Part shown: piece by piece, positions 36,693 through 45,674 of the stretch
How positions within the stretch are numbered: the stretch's first letter is position 1
How the letters are laid out: each line of letters opens with the position of its first letter
Assembly: GCF_025148125.1 (NCBI RefSeq)
Contig: NZ_CP102267.1
Coordinates: forward strand, 3,730,501 to 3,794,500
Direction of reading: 5' to 3'
Source of the DNA: Blautia wexlerae DSM 19850
GTDB taxonomy: Bacteria > Bacillota > Clostridia > Lachnospirales > Lachnospiraceae
Length of the DNA: 64,000 bases
Program-made: the position numbers and the translations under genes
Notes under the pieces: model-generated
What the model was told of the DNA's origin: nothing
Databases searched by the model: none
What the model saw: only the letters and a program-made list of their open reading frames with translations

Positions 36693-37586
36693 TTAGATCT
36701 CAGCCAGTTTCAGCAGATCCGGGATCTTGGATTCCCAGCCAAGTGCCATGATATGTACACCCTGACAGTATGGCTTGCACTCTTTGATAATACGTGCAGC
36801 AATCTCAACACCTGTGATACCTGCTTTTGTCTTTTCTTTGTCTGCTTTCAGTTCCTCGAGCATTTCGTCCGGAACATGAATGCCGGCAACGTTGTTGTTC
36901 ATGAATTTAGCCATTCCAGCGGACTTCGGAATGATGATACCAACCTGTACAGGTTTTCCGAACTGTTTTGCTTTTTCCATGAATTTGATGAATTTCTCCG
37001 GCTCAAATACTGCCTGTGTCTGGAAGTATTCTGCACCTGCAGCTACTTTTCTTTCCATTTTTGCAAGCTGTGCGTCAACGGAATCGCTGCATGGAGATAC
37101 AACAGCACCCTTGGAGAATTTTGGCGGCTCACCAACCAGTTCGTTTCCGCCAAGATCCACACCGGATTCCAGAAGCTTCACTGTGTGAAGAAGGGATACG
37201 GAGTCAAGGTCGAATACAGGTTTTGCCTGTGGGTGGTCACCCATCTTTGTATGGTCACCTGTAAGGCAGAGGATGTTGTCAATACCCAGCATTGCAGCGC
37301 TGAGAAGATCAGACTCCAGAGCGATACGGTTTCTGTCACGGCATGCCAGCTGGAAGATCGGATTCATGCCTGCATCCTTGAGAACTTTACACATTGCAAG
37401 AGATCCAAGACGCATAACAGAAGACTGGTTATCAGTTACGTTAACTGCATGAACATCCTTGAGGTATGTTTTTGCTTCTTCTACCAGTTCATCTACGTGG
37501 ATTCCTTTTGGCGGTCCTACTTCTGCAGAAACTACAAATTCACCACGGTCGAATAATTCTTTCATTTTCATTGTACATTGCTCCAA
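36693..37586 (-). CDS. metF: Methylenetetrahydrofolate reductase, MetF subunit
   Basis: 297 residues, TIM-barrel flavoprotein reducing methylene-THF to methyl-THF in the methyl branch of the Wood-Ljungdahl pathway. Seen: VVSAEVGPPKGIHVDELVEE near the N-terminus, NVTDNQSSVMRLGSLAMCKV, CLTGDHTKMGDHPQAKPVFD and AAGAEYFQTQAVFEPEKFIK. Encoded last in a run rnfC2-metV-metF with 10-bp or shorter gaps, which indicates the acetogen-type complex in which MetV and RnfC2 feed electrons to MetF. Confidence 0.92.
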   Translation of the reverse strand: MEQCTMKMKELFDRGEFVVSAEVGPPKGIHVDELVEEAKTYLKDVHAVNVTDNQSSVMRLGSLAMCKVLKDAGMNPIFQLACRDRNRIALESDLLSAAMLGIDNILCLTGDHTKMGDHPQAKPVFDLDSVSLLHTVKLLESGVDLGGNELVGEPPKFSKGAVVSPCSDSVDAQLAKMERKVAAGAEYFQTQAVFEPEKFIKFMEKAKQFGKPVQVGIIIPKSAGMAKFMNNNVAGIHVPDEMLEELKADKEKTKAGITGVEIAARIIKECKPYCQGVHIMALGWESKIPDLLKLAEI

Positions 37587-37596
37587 TCATTATAAT

Positions 37597-38217
37597 CTAT
37601 TTTAATTCATCGTCTGTTGCAAAGTTATGAATCTGTGTCGGACATTTCAGCGCGTCAAGGCGTCCGATCTCTTTCAGACGTCTGTAGATGCGTTCCCATC
37701 CACATTCCATCTCGCTGTCCACTTCACATTTACCGTTCTTGGAACCACCGCACTGGCCGTTCACAAGGCTCTTTGAACATGCTGTGATCGGGCAGATCCC
37801 GCCTGTCAGGTTCAGGTAGCATTCACCGCACTGGTCACATTTGTACTCTAACGGTGTCACGCCCTGGAAACCAGGTACCGGGTATGTATCGCAGGCTGCA
37901 CAGACCATCTTGTCTTCCAGATATTCTGAAACGGTCTGTACACCAACACCGCAGGAGAATACCAGAACCAGATCTGCTTCCTGGATCTTGCTCATATGTT
38001 TCTTAAGACGTAATTCCATATTTTCCGGATTACAGATGTAATCAGTTGTCATGATTCCTGTCACATTTCCTTCAGCAGCAAGTTCCTTCTGAAGTCGGGC
38101 AGCTTCTTTTTCCGGAAAACGAACTTCTTTACATCCATGACAGTTGATAATGAAAACTTTCTTTCCGGCTGTCAGTGATGTAATTGCTTCTTTTGCTTTT
38201 AACTGGGTAATCAACAT
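37597..38217 (-). CDS. metV: MetV, iron-sulfur/zinc subunit of methylenetetrahydrofolate reductase
   Basis: 206 residues with many cysteines. INCHGCKEVRFPEKEA near the N-terminus is followed by DYICNP, VFSCGVGVQTVSEY, CAACDTYPV and a C-terminal cluster region KCDQCGECYLNLTGGICPIT, then QCGGSKNGKCEVD. Members bind Fe-S clusters and activate MetF. It is one base from the preceding rnfC2 stop. The C-terminal half closely parallels the N-terminal domain of the neighbouring RnfC2, so the two arose by duplication. Confidence 0.9.
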   Translation of the reverse strand: MLITQLKAKEAITSLTAGKKVFIINCHGCKEVRFPEKEAARLQKELAAEGNVTGIMTTDYICNPENMELRLKKHMSKIQEADLVLVFSCGVGVQTVSEYLEDKMVCAACDTYPVPGFQGVTPLEYKCDQCGECYLNLTGGICPITACSKSLVNGQCGGSKNGKCEVDSEMECGWERIYRRLKEIGRLDALKCPTQIHNFATDDELK

Positions 38218-38218
38218 A

Positions 38219-40183
38219 TTATTTCATCCCCCTTACTGCATTTTTTCCGGCTTTGATACTGTTAATGATCGGAATCTTGGAAGAACAGATATACTGACAG
38301 CATCTGCACTCAACACAATCCATAACGTTCATGTCTTTCATGCCCTGCCAGTTCTCGTCTTTCGCATATTTCACGAAATACAGAGGTGAAAGTTCCATCG
38401 GACAGACATCTACACAGCGTCCGCACTTGATACACGGCTGTTCTTTTGTCTCATCCGGTTCAACGGCAATGATACCATTGGAGCCTTTCATCATCGGTAC
38501 ATCCAGTGTGTTCAGAGGGAATCCCATCATTGGTCCGCCCATCTTAACCAGAACATCGTCATCTGTAAATCCGCCGCAGTAATCGATCAGCTCTCTTACG
38601 CTTGTACCGATCTTGATAACGAAGTTTCCAGGATTCTTGATCTTCTCGCCTGTTACTGTAGCAACACGCTCAATCAGAGGCATTCCTGTCTGGATCGCAT
38701 CGGAGATTGCTTTTACTGTACTGATATTATCTACAACAACGCCGACATCTGCCGGAAGACCGCCGCTTGGAACAATTCTTCCCATAACGCGCTTGATGAG
38801 AGTTTTCTCAGCACCCTGCGGGTATTTGGTTTTTGCAACAAATACTTCCATGTTTCCGATGTCAGCAACTTTTTTCTGCATTAATTCAATGGCATCCGGC
38901 TTATTATCCTCGATAACGATGATACCTTTTTCGGCACCTGTTGTCTTGAGGACTGCTTTCAGACCAAAAATAATGTCATCTGCATACTCAAGGAGTACTC
39001 TGTGGTCTGCTGTTAACAGAGGCTCACATTCACATCCATTGAGAAGGATGGTATCTACCGGTTTGGCAGGTTTAAGTTTGACACAGGTCGGGAAACCTGC
39101 ACCGCCCATACCAACGATTCCGGCTTCACGGATGATATCAATAATCTCATCCGGAGTAAGATTGTCAAGCTCACCATGTGGCTGTACGGATTCGTGCAGA
39201 GTATTTTTTCCATCCGATTCAATGACAACAGCCATCACTTCGCTTCCGCGTGTGCCATGCATACGCGGTTCAACAGCAACTACGGTTCCGCTTACGCTGG
39301 AATGTACCGGAGCACTGATAAATCCGGCAGCTTCACCGATCTTCTGACCAACTTTTACAGTGTCACCAACCTGAACGATCGGATTGGCCGGTGCGCCCAG
39401 ATGCTGTGACATGGAGATTACAACTGTCTTCGGATCCGGGAATTTCTTCAGAGCGATATGCTCACTGAATTCCTTGCGTTCTGACGGATGAACACCGCCG
39501 TAATATCCGTCCAGTCTGTCTTCTCTAATGGACTTCACATAGTCGTTGATCACTTTGAAATTAACTTTGGAGAAATCACGAACCTGTACAGGCTGGTTTA
39601 AGAATTCTTCCAGACGTCCCTGTTTTGCAAGTCTCTGGTAAATCTTCTCCCATGCACAGTCTTTATTCGGATCTACTTCGCATTTTCCATTCTTTGCTCC
39701 ACCGCACTGCCCATTGACAAGACTCTTTGAACAGTCAACGATCGGACAGACACCTCCGGTAATGTTCAGATAACACTGCGCACATGCGTCACAGCTCTTC
39801 TTGGTAAGTGCCATGCCATGATGACCTCTGTAGTTAAGGGTGTTGCTTGCAGCAACTACCGGCTTACCTGCCAGATCCGCAACGGTCTGAATACCAAGGC
39901 CACAGGAAATTACTACTACATTCTCTGTACCTTCCGGAATCAGATCCTGTAATTTTCTTTCTGTGTGCATCTTGTTGCATAAGAAATCAAATTTTGCACT
40001 GCCTGTAACATTCTTTCCCTGATCTGCAGCGAATTTCAGGAATTCGTCACAATCCGGTTCGTCAACAGTTTCAAATTCTTTGAAACATTTGTTGCAGGCA
40101 ATCACAAACAGGTTGTCCTTACCGTCAAGCACTGATGCAAGTTCATCACTGCTTTTCAGTTTGTACTTAGTATAGTTTTCCAA
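38219..40183 (-). CDS. RnfC2: MetV-like domain fused to an RnfC-type NADH-oxidising subunit
   Basis: 654 residues from TTG 40183, preceded by GAAGGTGAG; the GTG at 40255 has no ribosome site. Residues about 1-200 are MetV-like (VISCGLGIQTVADLAG, SCDACAQCYLNITGGVCPIV, QCGGAKNGKCEVD). The rest is RnfC: a barrel-sandwich segment (HLGAPANPIVQVGDTVKVGQ), the NADH/FMN-binding GIVGMGGAGFPTCVKL, and two 4Fe-4S motifs CIKCGRCVDVCPMEL and CVECRCCQYICSSKIP. By analogy with Acetobacterium woodii MetFV-RnfC2 it would oxidise NADH for methylene-THF reduction. Gene order rnfC2-metV-metF. Confidence 0.88.
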   Translation of the reverse strand: MENYTKYKLKSSDELASVLDGKDNLFVIACNKCFKEFETVDEPDCDEFLKFAADQGKNVTGSAKFDFLCNKMHTERKLQDLIPEGTENVVVISCGLGIQTVADLAGKPVVAASNTLNYRGHHGMALTKKSCDACAQCYLNITGGVCPIVDCSKSLVNGQCGGAKNGKCEVDPNKDCAWEKIYQRLAKQGRLEEFLNQPVQVRDFSKVNFKVINDYVKSIREDRLDGYYGGVHPSERKEFSEHIALKKFPDPKTVVISMSQHLGAPANPIVQVGDTVKVGQKIGEAAGFISAPVHSSVSGTVVAVEPRMHGTRGSEVMAVVIESDGKNTLHESVQPHGELDNLTPDEIIDIIREAGIVGMGGAGFPTCVKLKPAKPVDTILLNGCECEPLLTADHRVLLEYADDIIFGLKAVLKTTGAEKGIIVIEDNKPDAIELMQKKVADIGNMEVFVAKTKYPQGAEKTLIKRVMGRIVPSGGLPADVGVVVDNISTVKAISDAIQTGMPLIERVATVTGEKIKNPGNFVIKIGTSVRELIDYCGGFTDDDVLVKMGGPMMGFPLNTLDVPMMKGSNGIIAVEPDETKEQPCIKCGRCVDVCPMELSPLYFVKYAKDENWQGMKDMNVMDCVECRCCQYICSSKIPIINSIKAGKNAVRGMK

Positions 40184-40265
40184 TTGCTCACCTTCCTCAC
40201 GATAAAATTTTATCCTTATGATATCTGTTCTTATCCGTTCCCTCCATCTCTGCACTCAAAAAAGG

Positions 40266-40349
40266 GCTAATAAAACCAGATAAATAAGTTCAATACATAT
40301 ACCTTATTAAATGTAACATAAAATGCACATTTTATCCAGTTTTATTAGC
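40266..40349. promoter_or_regulatory. Inverted repeat upstream of rnfC2-metV-metF
   Basis: Two 19-bp arms, 40266-40284 (GCTAATAAAACCAGATAAA) and 40331-40349 (TTTATCCAGTTTTATTAGC), complementary at 17 of 19 positions around a 46-bp AT-rich centre. It lies within 85-170 bp before the rnfC2 start and probably contains its promoter or operator. The long arms could also be the scar of a small mobile repeat. Confidence 0.4.
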
Positions 40350-40687
40350 AAATTTTATAAATTTCTTCTATGATTTCATCCTAAAATTCTATGAAGTGCA
40401 GATATTTGTACTGTAAAAGATATGAAATCAGCAAATTGTATACAATATACTTTATTCTATAGTAACTATGGCGATTCCACAAAGTATGCTAATGCAGACT
40501 ACAAAAAGATATGATATGATAAAAAAAGAGGATATCTGCAATATCCCCAGACCACTCATTTATCAGAAAGAAGCGTGTTTATATGAAAAACACCCGTTTA
40601 CAACTTTATAAATGATAGACTTGTTAATGAATCATCTGTTTTAAGGCCTTTGTTATAGCATTTGATTTTATATGTGTTTCGATATTT

Positions 40688-40864
40688 TTCACGAAAGTGG
40701 CAAAGTATACCAGCTGTCACAAAGGATGATGACATGATCTTTGCTGTGAAATTCAGGCATAACCTGCCGGATCATGGAGACTGCCAGTTCCAGTTTAGAC
40801 TCTTTTTTCTGCCACATACGATAACCAAGAGGAACGGAAAGATAAACCTGCTGAAAAGTTTTTA
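40688..40864 (-). pseudogene. Transposase remnant
   Basis: The minus strand reads QQVYLSVPLGYRMWQKKESK, then LELAVSMIRQVMPEFHSKDH and VIILCDSWYTLPLS before a TGA. The PLGYRMW...LCDSWY combination is the central catalytic part of a DDE transposase of the kind found in Lachnospiraceae (second Asp in CDSWY). No start or C-terminal part is present. The remaining 40350-40687 stretch shows no gene. Confidence 0.6.
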
Positions 40865-40882
40865 ACTTTTCTTAGCAGGTTT
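40846..40882. terminator. Hairpin downstream of the histidine kinase gene
   Basis: AAACCTGCT, then AAAAGTT/AACTTTTC, then AGCAGGTTT form a long, nearly perfect stem at 40846-40882. It could end leftward transcripts of the kinase operon. The kinase stop at 40915 also lies beside the short palindrome CGTGTCTGAA/TTCAGACACG (40921-40942). Confidence 0.5.
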
Positions 40883-40914
40883 ATTATAAGTACTTTCTGT
40901 TTTCGTCAAAAGCA

Positions 40915-43527
40915 TTAGAACGTGTCTGAATTTTCAGACACGCTTTGGCGCATTCTCTCCAGATTTTCCAGAATTATATCTACACTGATTGGTTTGGCAA
41001 TATGAGCGTTCATACCCGCTTTGATTGCCTTTTTGCGATCTTCCTCAAAAGCATTGGCAGTCATCGCAATGATTGGTATATTTGCGCATTTCGGATCATT
41101 CAATGTACGGATTTCCCGGGTTGCGGTGTATCCATCCATCTTCGGCATCTGAATATCCATGAAGATCAGATCATATTTTCTGCCTTCTGCAGATGACATG
41201 ATATTCACAGCATCTGTACCATCCTCAACGCAATCCACATCCAGACCAATTTCCTCCATGATCGCTGTTGCGATCTCCCGGTTCAGCTCATTATCCTCTA
41301 CAAGAAGAACTTTCTTCCCTTCATAACGCCTCTGGATTTCTGCCCGGATTTTCTGCTTCTCATTCTTAAGGGGCTCTCTTTGCTCCGGATCAGGTTCCTC
41401 CTTCACAGTCGTCCCTGATATTTCACATTCAAGCATAACCGTAAACTCCGTTCCCCTTCCTACTTCGCTTTCAACCTGAATCGTACCGCCCAGCATATCC
41501 ACAATGTTTTTGGTGATTGCCATTCCGAGACCGGTTCCTCCTATTCCATTCTCCGTAACGGTATGTTCTCTTGTAAATGAGTCAAACACCTGCTCCCTGA
41601 ACTCCGGCGACATCCCAATTCCATTATCCTTCACACTGAATACCACTGTTGTACATCCGTCTCTTCTGCATGGTTTCTCAGAAACACGAATGTTAACCGT
41701 ACCCCCGACCGGTGTAAATTTCACAGCATTACTGCTGATATTCAGAAGCACCTGCGTCAGGCGCAACTTGTCGGTAATGATATCTTCATGGAGTACATCC
41801 TGTGTATCAATATACAGCTCCTGCTGTTTAGAATGTACAGATTCCTGTATAATTGTATTTAAGTCATGCAAGATATCCGGCAGGTGTACAACTGTATATT
41901 CAATCCGTACGGAACCGTTCTCGATTCTGCTCATATCCAGCACATCATTGATTAGGCTGAGCAGATGCTGACCGGATATATGGATTTTTTTCAGATAATC
42001 CAGAACAAGCTCCTTATTGTCAATATGTGTTGTCGCAAGCGCAGTAAATCCAATGACCGCATTCATCGGCGTGCGGATATCATGAGACATATTATTCAGA
42101 AACACAGTCTTCGCCCTGTTCGCATGTTCTGCAGCCGCAAGTGCATTTCTCAGATTCCTATCCTGCGCAATCTCACGTTCTTTTTCTTCTGTCGCATCAC
42201 GGATTGCAACCAGAACTGTACACAATTTCCCATCTTTATCATATCCCTGTGGCACAATGATCATTGTCATCCATCTTTCATCCACTGTCCGAGCTGTAAA
42301 ACTCAGCGTTTCACGTTCTTCCAGACGTTTTGCCACCGTACTTATATCGACAAATTCCCAGTATGCCTTCTGAAATGGCTCTGCAATCACCTGCCTTATA
42401 AGTTCTTCCTGATGCGCTTTGAAAAGCATATCCCCTTTCTGATCTGGCTTCATATTTCCTGAAGATTTCAGGATTTCGATTTCCTCTGTTTTTAGATTCA
42501 CAAGAGAGATAGAGGCATATGCATGCCCCAGTGCATTGATCACCCGAAGTCTTTTCTGGTCCTGAAGGATACTTCTCTTTTCTGTTCTGCTCCTGTTCAC
42601 CCGATAAAGTAAGAAAAGAAGCAGTGCAAGTAGCACATAAATCACACATATAATATTTCGTGTGATGTACACCTGACTTTCCGGGAAAAAGATATATGCA
42701 TCGTAGTCTTTGATCTTCTCCCGACGTCCGAACCAGTTTCCTGTCTCTGAACGAAGATGGACAATTCCATTCTCATCTACCTCAAATTTATTTTTATACT
42801 GACTTTTTGCTTCTTCTATAGAGCGGGCAGTCAGCTCCTGTCTGTTTGTACTGACAACCTTATCATCATCACAGATCACAACACTTCCATTCATCTCAAA
42901 AGGAAAGTCAGAAAATAACGATGCCATCGTCAGATCTCCGTTAAGCTCATTTACTTCCTCCTTCTGCGCATATGTGATCAGGATACCTGCTGCATCCTGT
43001 CTTGCCACTGCCGCAAAATCATAGATCTTTCCTTTATTTCTCAGACGAGTGGTATAAGTCTTTTCCGGATGCTCTGCAATATCACGTACATAATCACTTT
43101 TGATCAGCTTCTGCCACAGCGACATAGTATCTCCATCTTTTGCACTCTGTTCTGTCACCTTCAGATTCTGATCCAGTACAAGGATTCCTGTCAGGCGCTG
43201 TTCCCTGGCATATTCGTCCAGCATTTCTGTACTGAGATTTCCTTCCTGTTCTATGACTCTGCTTAATTCTGTTGTTTTGTCCAAAAGACGTACCAGGCTT
43301 TTCACCTGATCATTGGTGTTATAAATCTCATAACTTTCAATTCGGTTTTTTACAAAACCAAAGGTCTCATCCAGAGTACTGTTCAGCTTGCTATTATCTC
43401 TCGCTGTCAGCAGAAGAAAAGTCAGTATTCCGGAAAAAATCAGAATAAACACAAGCAAACACGCATTTCTGTCGACTCTCTTTTTCTTCTGTTTCTGCGG
43501 TATCTGCCTTCTTATCTGTCTGCTCAT
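40915..43527 (-). CDS. Hybrid sensor histidine kinase with receiver domain
   Basis: 870 residues. N-terminal membrane helix (about 20-42), an outside sensor region, a second helix (RNIICVIYVLLALLLFLLYR, near 300), a PAS-like segment, HisKA with NNMSHDIRTPMNAVIGF (His482), HATPase with NISSNAVKF (N box) and GTGLGMAITKNIVDMLGG (G box), and a receiver domain LLVEDNELNREIAT...FMDIQMPKMDGYTA (phospho-acceptor Asp791). It has no output domain, so it must hand phosphate to another protein or act through its receiver. Its start overlaps the stop of the binding-protein gene by 4 bases, implying a joint sensor unit. Confidence 0.9.
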   Translation of the reverse strand: MSRQIRRQIPQKQKKKRVDRNACLLVFILIFSGILTFLLLTARDNSKLNSTLDETFGFVKNRIESYEIYNTNDQVKSLVRLLDKTTELSRVIEQEGNLSTEMLDEYAREQRLTGILVLDQNLKVTEQSAKDGDTMSLWQKLIKSDYVRDIAEHPEKTYTTRLRNKGKIYDFAAVARQDAAGILITYAQKEEVNELNGDLTMASLFSDFPFEMNGSVVICDDDKVVSTNRQELTARSIEEAKSQYKNKFEVDENGIVHLRSETGNWFGRREKIKDYDAYIFFPESQVYITRNIICVIYVLLALLLFLLYRVNRSRTEKRSILQDQKRLRVINALGHAYASISLVNLKTEEIEILKSSGNMKPDQKGDMLFKAHQEELIRQVIAEPFQKAYWEFVDISTVAKRLEERETLSFTARTVDERWMTMIIVPQGYDKDGKLCTVLVAIRDATEEKEREIAQDRNLRNALAAAEHANRAKTVFLNNMSHDIRTPMNAVIGFTALATTHIDNKELVLDYLKKIHISGQHLLSLINDVLDMSRIENGSVRIEYTVVHLPDILHDLNTIIQESVHSKQQELYIDTQDVLHEDIITDKLRLTQVLLNISSNAVKFTPVGGTVNIRVSEKPCRRDGCTTVVFSVKDNGIGMSPEFREQVFDSFTREHTVTENGIGGTGLGMAITKNIVDMLGGTIQVESEVGRGTEFTVMLECEISGTTVKEEPDPEQREPLKNEKQKIRAEIQRRYEGKKVLLVEDNELNREIATAIMEEIGLDVDCVEDGTDAVNIMSSAEGRKYDLIFMDIQMPKMDGYTATREIRTLNDPKCANIPIIAMTANAFEEDRKKAIKAGMNAHIAKPISVDIILENLERMRQSVSENSDTF

Positions 43528-44363
43528 TTACTTTCTCCTCCCGGCAGAGTTTCATCCGCGTCCAATCCGTATTTTGTAACTATTTTTTCTGTAATCCCTT
43601 CATTTTGCATCTCTGTAAGCGTTTCTGTAAGTTCTTCTGCCAATTCTTCGTGAGTTCCTTTTTTGAAAGCAATTCCAAGTTCTGATTTATAAGGACTTTC
43701 CTCCAGCATACGGTAAGCGCCCTTGCCATCCTGTATCAGACTGCCAAGCATTGCCTCATGTCCCGCAATCGCATCTGCATAATTTTTTCTAAGTGCAGCA
43801 TAAAGCTCATTCGACGAAGAAAAACAGTTCACCTGTTCTGCCTGCGGAAGATTTGATTCTATATTATGAAGAAAGAGATCTTCTGCTTTTGTAGTCGCCT
43901 GAACTGCAATCCTCTTCCCTTTCAGATCCTGAAGTGTCCGGATTTCACTCTCGGCTCTTACAACCACCATCTGACGACTGTACATATACGGTCCTGCCCA
44001 CTGATATTTGTTTTCTCTTTCATTCATGGAATAGCAGCTCCACAGACAGTCTATTGTTCCATCTGACAAAAGTTTCTCTTTATCTTCCCAGACAACCTTC
44101 TCAAATTCAGGCTGATAACCCAGCCTATGAAAGGCTTCCTCTGCAAGTTCCACATCAATACCTTTATACTCGCCATCACTCGTCCGATAGCTGTAAGGTT
44201 CAAAATAATCTATTCCGATAACAATCTCCGGCAGTTCACTGTCCGATGTTTTCTCTTTCTTTATTCCACATCCTCCCGGTATAAGGCTGCCTGCCAGAAG
44301 AAATGCTGCAATACAAATTCTTTTTCTGCGGGTATGGGAGTCATTCTTTCGATTTTTTCTCAT
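43524..44363 (-). CDS. Solute-binding lipoprotein (family 3) paired with the histidine kinase
   Basis: 279 residues. Signal peptide with lipobox LIPGGC followed by GIKKEKTSD, then an amino-acid-type periplasmic binding fold: EIVIGIDYFEPYSYRTSDGE, YKGIDVELAEEAFHRLGYQP, and LQDLKGKRIAVQATTKAEDL. No permease or ATPase is next to it. Because its gene overlaps the kinase gene (ATGA), it most likely presents a ligand to the kinase outside domain, like BvgS-type sensors split in two (inference). It may alternatively serve an amino-acid importer encoded elsewhere. Confidence 0.85.
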   Translation of the reverse strand: MRKNRKNDSHTRRKRICIAAFLLAGSLIPGGCGIKKEKTSDSELPEIVIGIDYFEPYSYRTSDGEYKGIDVELAEEAFHRLGYQPEFEKVVWEDKEKLLSDGTIDCLWSCYSMNERENKYQWAGPYMYSRQMVVVRAESEIRTLQDLKGKRIAVQATTKAEDLFLHNIESNLPQAEQVNCFSSSNELYAALRKNYADAIAGHEAMLGSLIQDGKGAYRMLEESPYKSELGIAFKKGTHEELAEELTETLTEMQNEGITEKIVTKYGLDADETLPGGESK

Positions 44364-44730
44364 ATCCAGTTCCTTTCCATTTATTACTGTTTCATAACCT
44401 GCATGTCAGAACCATCTTTCCTCAATTGAAACAGAGGGCTTATCCGATTCGGATAAACATCGAAACGATGCAAAAAAAGTTCCACGTAAAAAACTTTTAC
44501 AGGAACTTTTTTCATAGTCATCTCAGGTTTTTGACTGATCTGCCTATAAATCTGTCAACAAAACTTCTGATACATATTATACATTTCATATACTTTCATG
44601 TCTACAATTATTTACTGCTCTGAAGTATAAAACACACGTTACTGTTCACAGTAACGTAGCCAAAATTCATTCCAGATTGCCTGCGGCAATGGAATTTTGA
44701 ATAGGACCTGCTGATTGCGGGAATACTTTT
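44364..44730. terminator. Gap with hairpins between the sensor operon and sfsA
   Basis: No gene. The hairpin AAAAAAGTTCC/GGAACTTTTTT at 44472-44512 can act as a terminator in both directions and would end sfsA transcripts. Two more stems are seen closer to sfsA: GTTACTG/CAGTAAC (44638-44655) and CAAAATTC/GAATTTTG around ATTGCC/GGCAAT (44661-44701). Confidence 0.6.
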
Positions 44731-45429
44731 TTATTTCCAGTCAGAAGCAAAGCATACAGGTACCGGATCATGAATTTCCATTCTGTCAGGTTCTACCAGG
44801 CAGTCATAGGCCAGAATATGCACTCCTGCCCTTTCCGCTTCCTGTAATGTTTCTCCAAATTCCCGATGAGTCTCCCAGTTGGGCTCAAACCTGTCAACTC
44901 CCTTCATCTGGATCACCAGAAGCAGATAAGCTTCGTATCCTTCCTGCATACAATGGATCAGCTCCTTCAGATGTTTCACACCTCTTTCTGTCGGTGCATC
45001 GGGGAAGCGTGCTATATTATCCGACTCCAGAGTGACACCTTTTACTTCTATAAAAGCCTTGCGTTTCTCTGAACAGACATAAAGATCAAATCTGGAATTT
45101 CCATAGGTCTTCTCCGGCGTTACCTGAACTTTTTCCGGAAAAAGATGTCCTGCCTTTACCCACTCCAGTGCTGCTTTATTGGGAATCTGAGAATCCATAT
45201 TAATCAGGCCCCTGCCCTTTTTATTTACGCAGATTAGATCATAGGCTGTCTTTCTCGCCGGATTGCTACTCTTTTCCAGAAAAACCTGTGTACCCGGGAC
45301 CAGAAGCTCCCTGCACCTGCCTGTATTCTTTACATGAACCGTTTCCACCTGCCCATTGATCTCCACATGTGCAATAAACCGATTAGGACGATCTATGAAA
45401 CGGCCCTCTGTGATATGTTCGTACTTCAT
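44731..45429 (-). CDS. sfsA: SfsA family DNA/RNA nuclease homologue
   Basis: 232 residues matching SfsA across its length: FIDRPNRFIAHVEINGQVET (OB-fold N-terminus), VKNTGRCRELLVPGTQVFLE, GNSRFDLYVCSEKRKAFIEV and KGVTLESDNIARFPDAPTER (PD-D/ExK nuclease-like core, with the ERG...HL block following). First described as a sugar-fermentation stimulation protein in Escherichia coli; its true role is unclear, and nucleic-acid binding or cleavage is suggested by structure. Single gene with its own promoter and terminator. Confidence 0.92.
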   Translation of the reverse strand: MKYEHITEGRFIDRPNRFIAHVEINGQVETVHVKNTGRCRELLVPGTQVFLEKSSNPARKTAYDLICVNKKGRGLINMDSQIPNKAALEWVKAGHLFPEKVQVTPEKTYGNSRFDLYVCSEKRKAFIEVKGVTLESDNIARFPDAPTERGVKHLKELIHCMQEGYEAYLLLVIQMKGVDRFEPNWETHREFGETLQEAERAGVHILAYDCLVEPDRMEIHDPVPVCFASDWK

Positions 45430-45674
45430 TTTTTCTGCTCCTCTTTACGCATTGTATACATACCATAACATGTTTTCCTCATACCTACAACATTTTCATT
45501 TTGGAAAACTATTCTCCAAACAAAGTGCCCCCGAGGATGTCAAGTCATTGCTACAAAAAATATGCGGCTCTTTTGCCACCAAAATGGCTTAAAACCGCAT
45601 ATTTCTGTATAGAGGACGTTATATAATTGTCACAAAGTAGGTGGGGAGGATGTAACGTCATTGCTACATCTTTT
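45430..45674. repeat. Paired imperfect direct repeats and nested hairpin next to the RloAB-recombinase island
   Basis: GAGGATGT-(CA/AA)-(A/C)GTCATTGCTACA occurs at 45533-45555 and 45647-45669, each preceded by CAAAGT at a similar distance. Between them AAATATGCGG pairs with CCGCATATTT around an inner GCCA/TGGC stem (about 45556-45602). The second copy abuts the RloB stop. This may be the left attachment or end region of the inserted island that carries RloAB and the serine recombinases; it has no coding frame. Confidence 0.45.

Noticed and set aside
36753..37556. Rightward 267-codon open frame
   Set aside because: It mirrors metF on the other strand; the Cys/Phe-rich translation is a shadow of the conserved enzyme.
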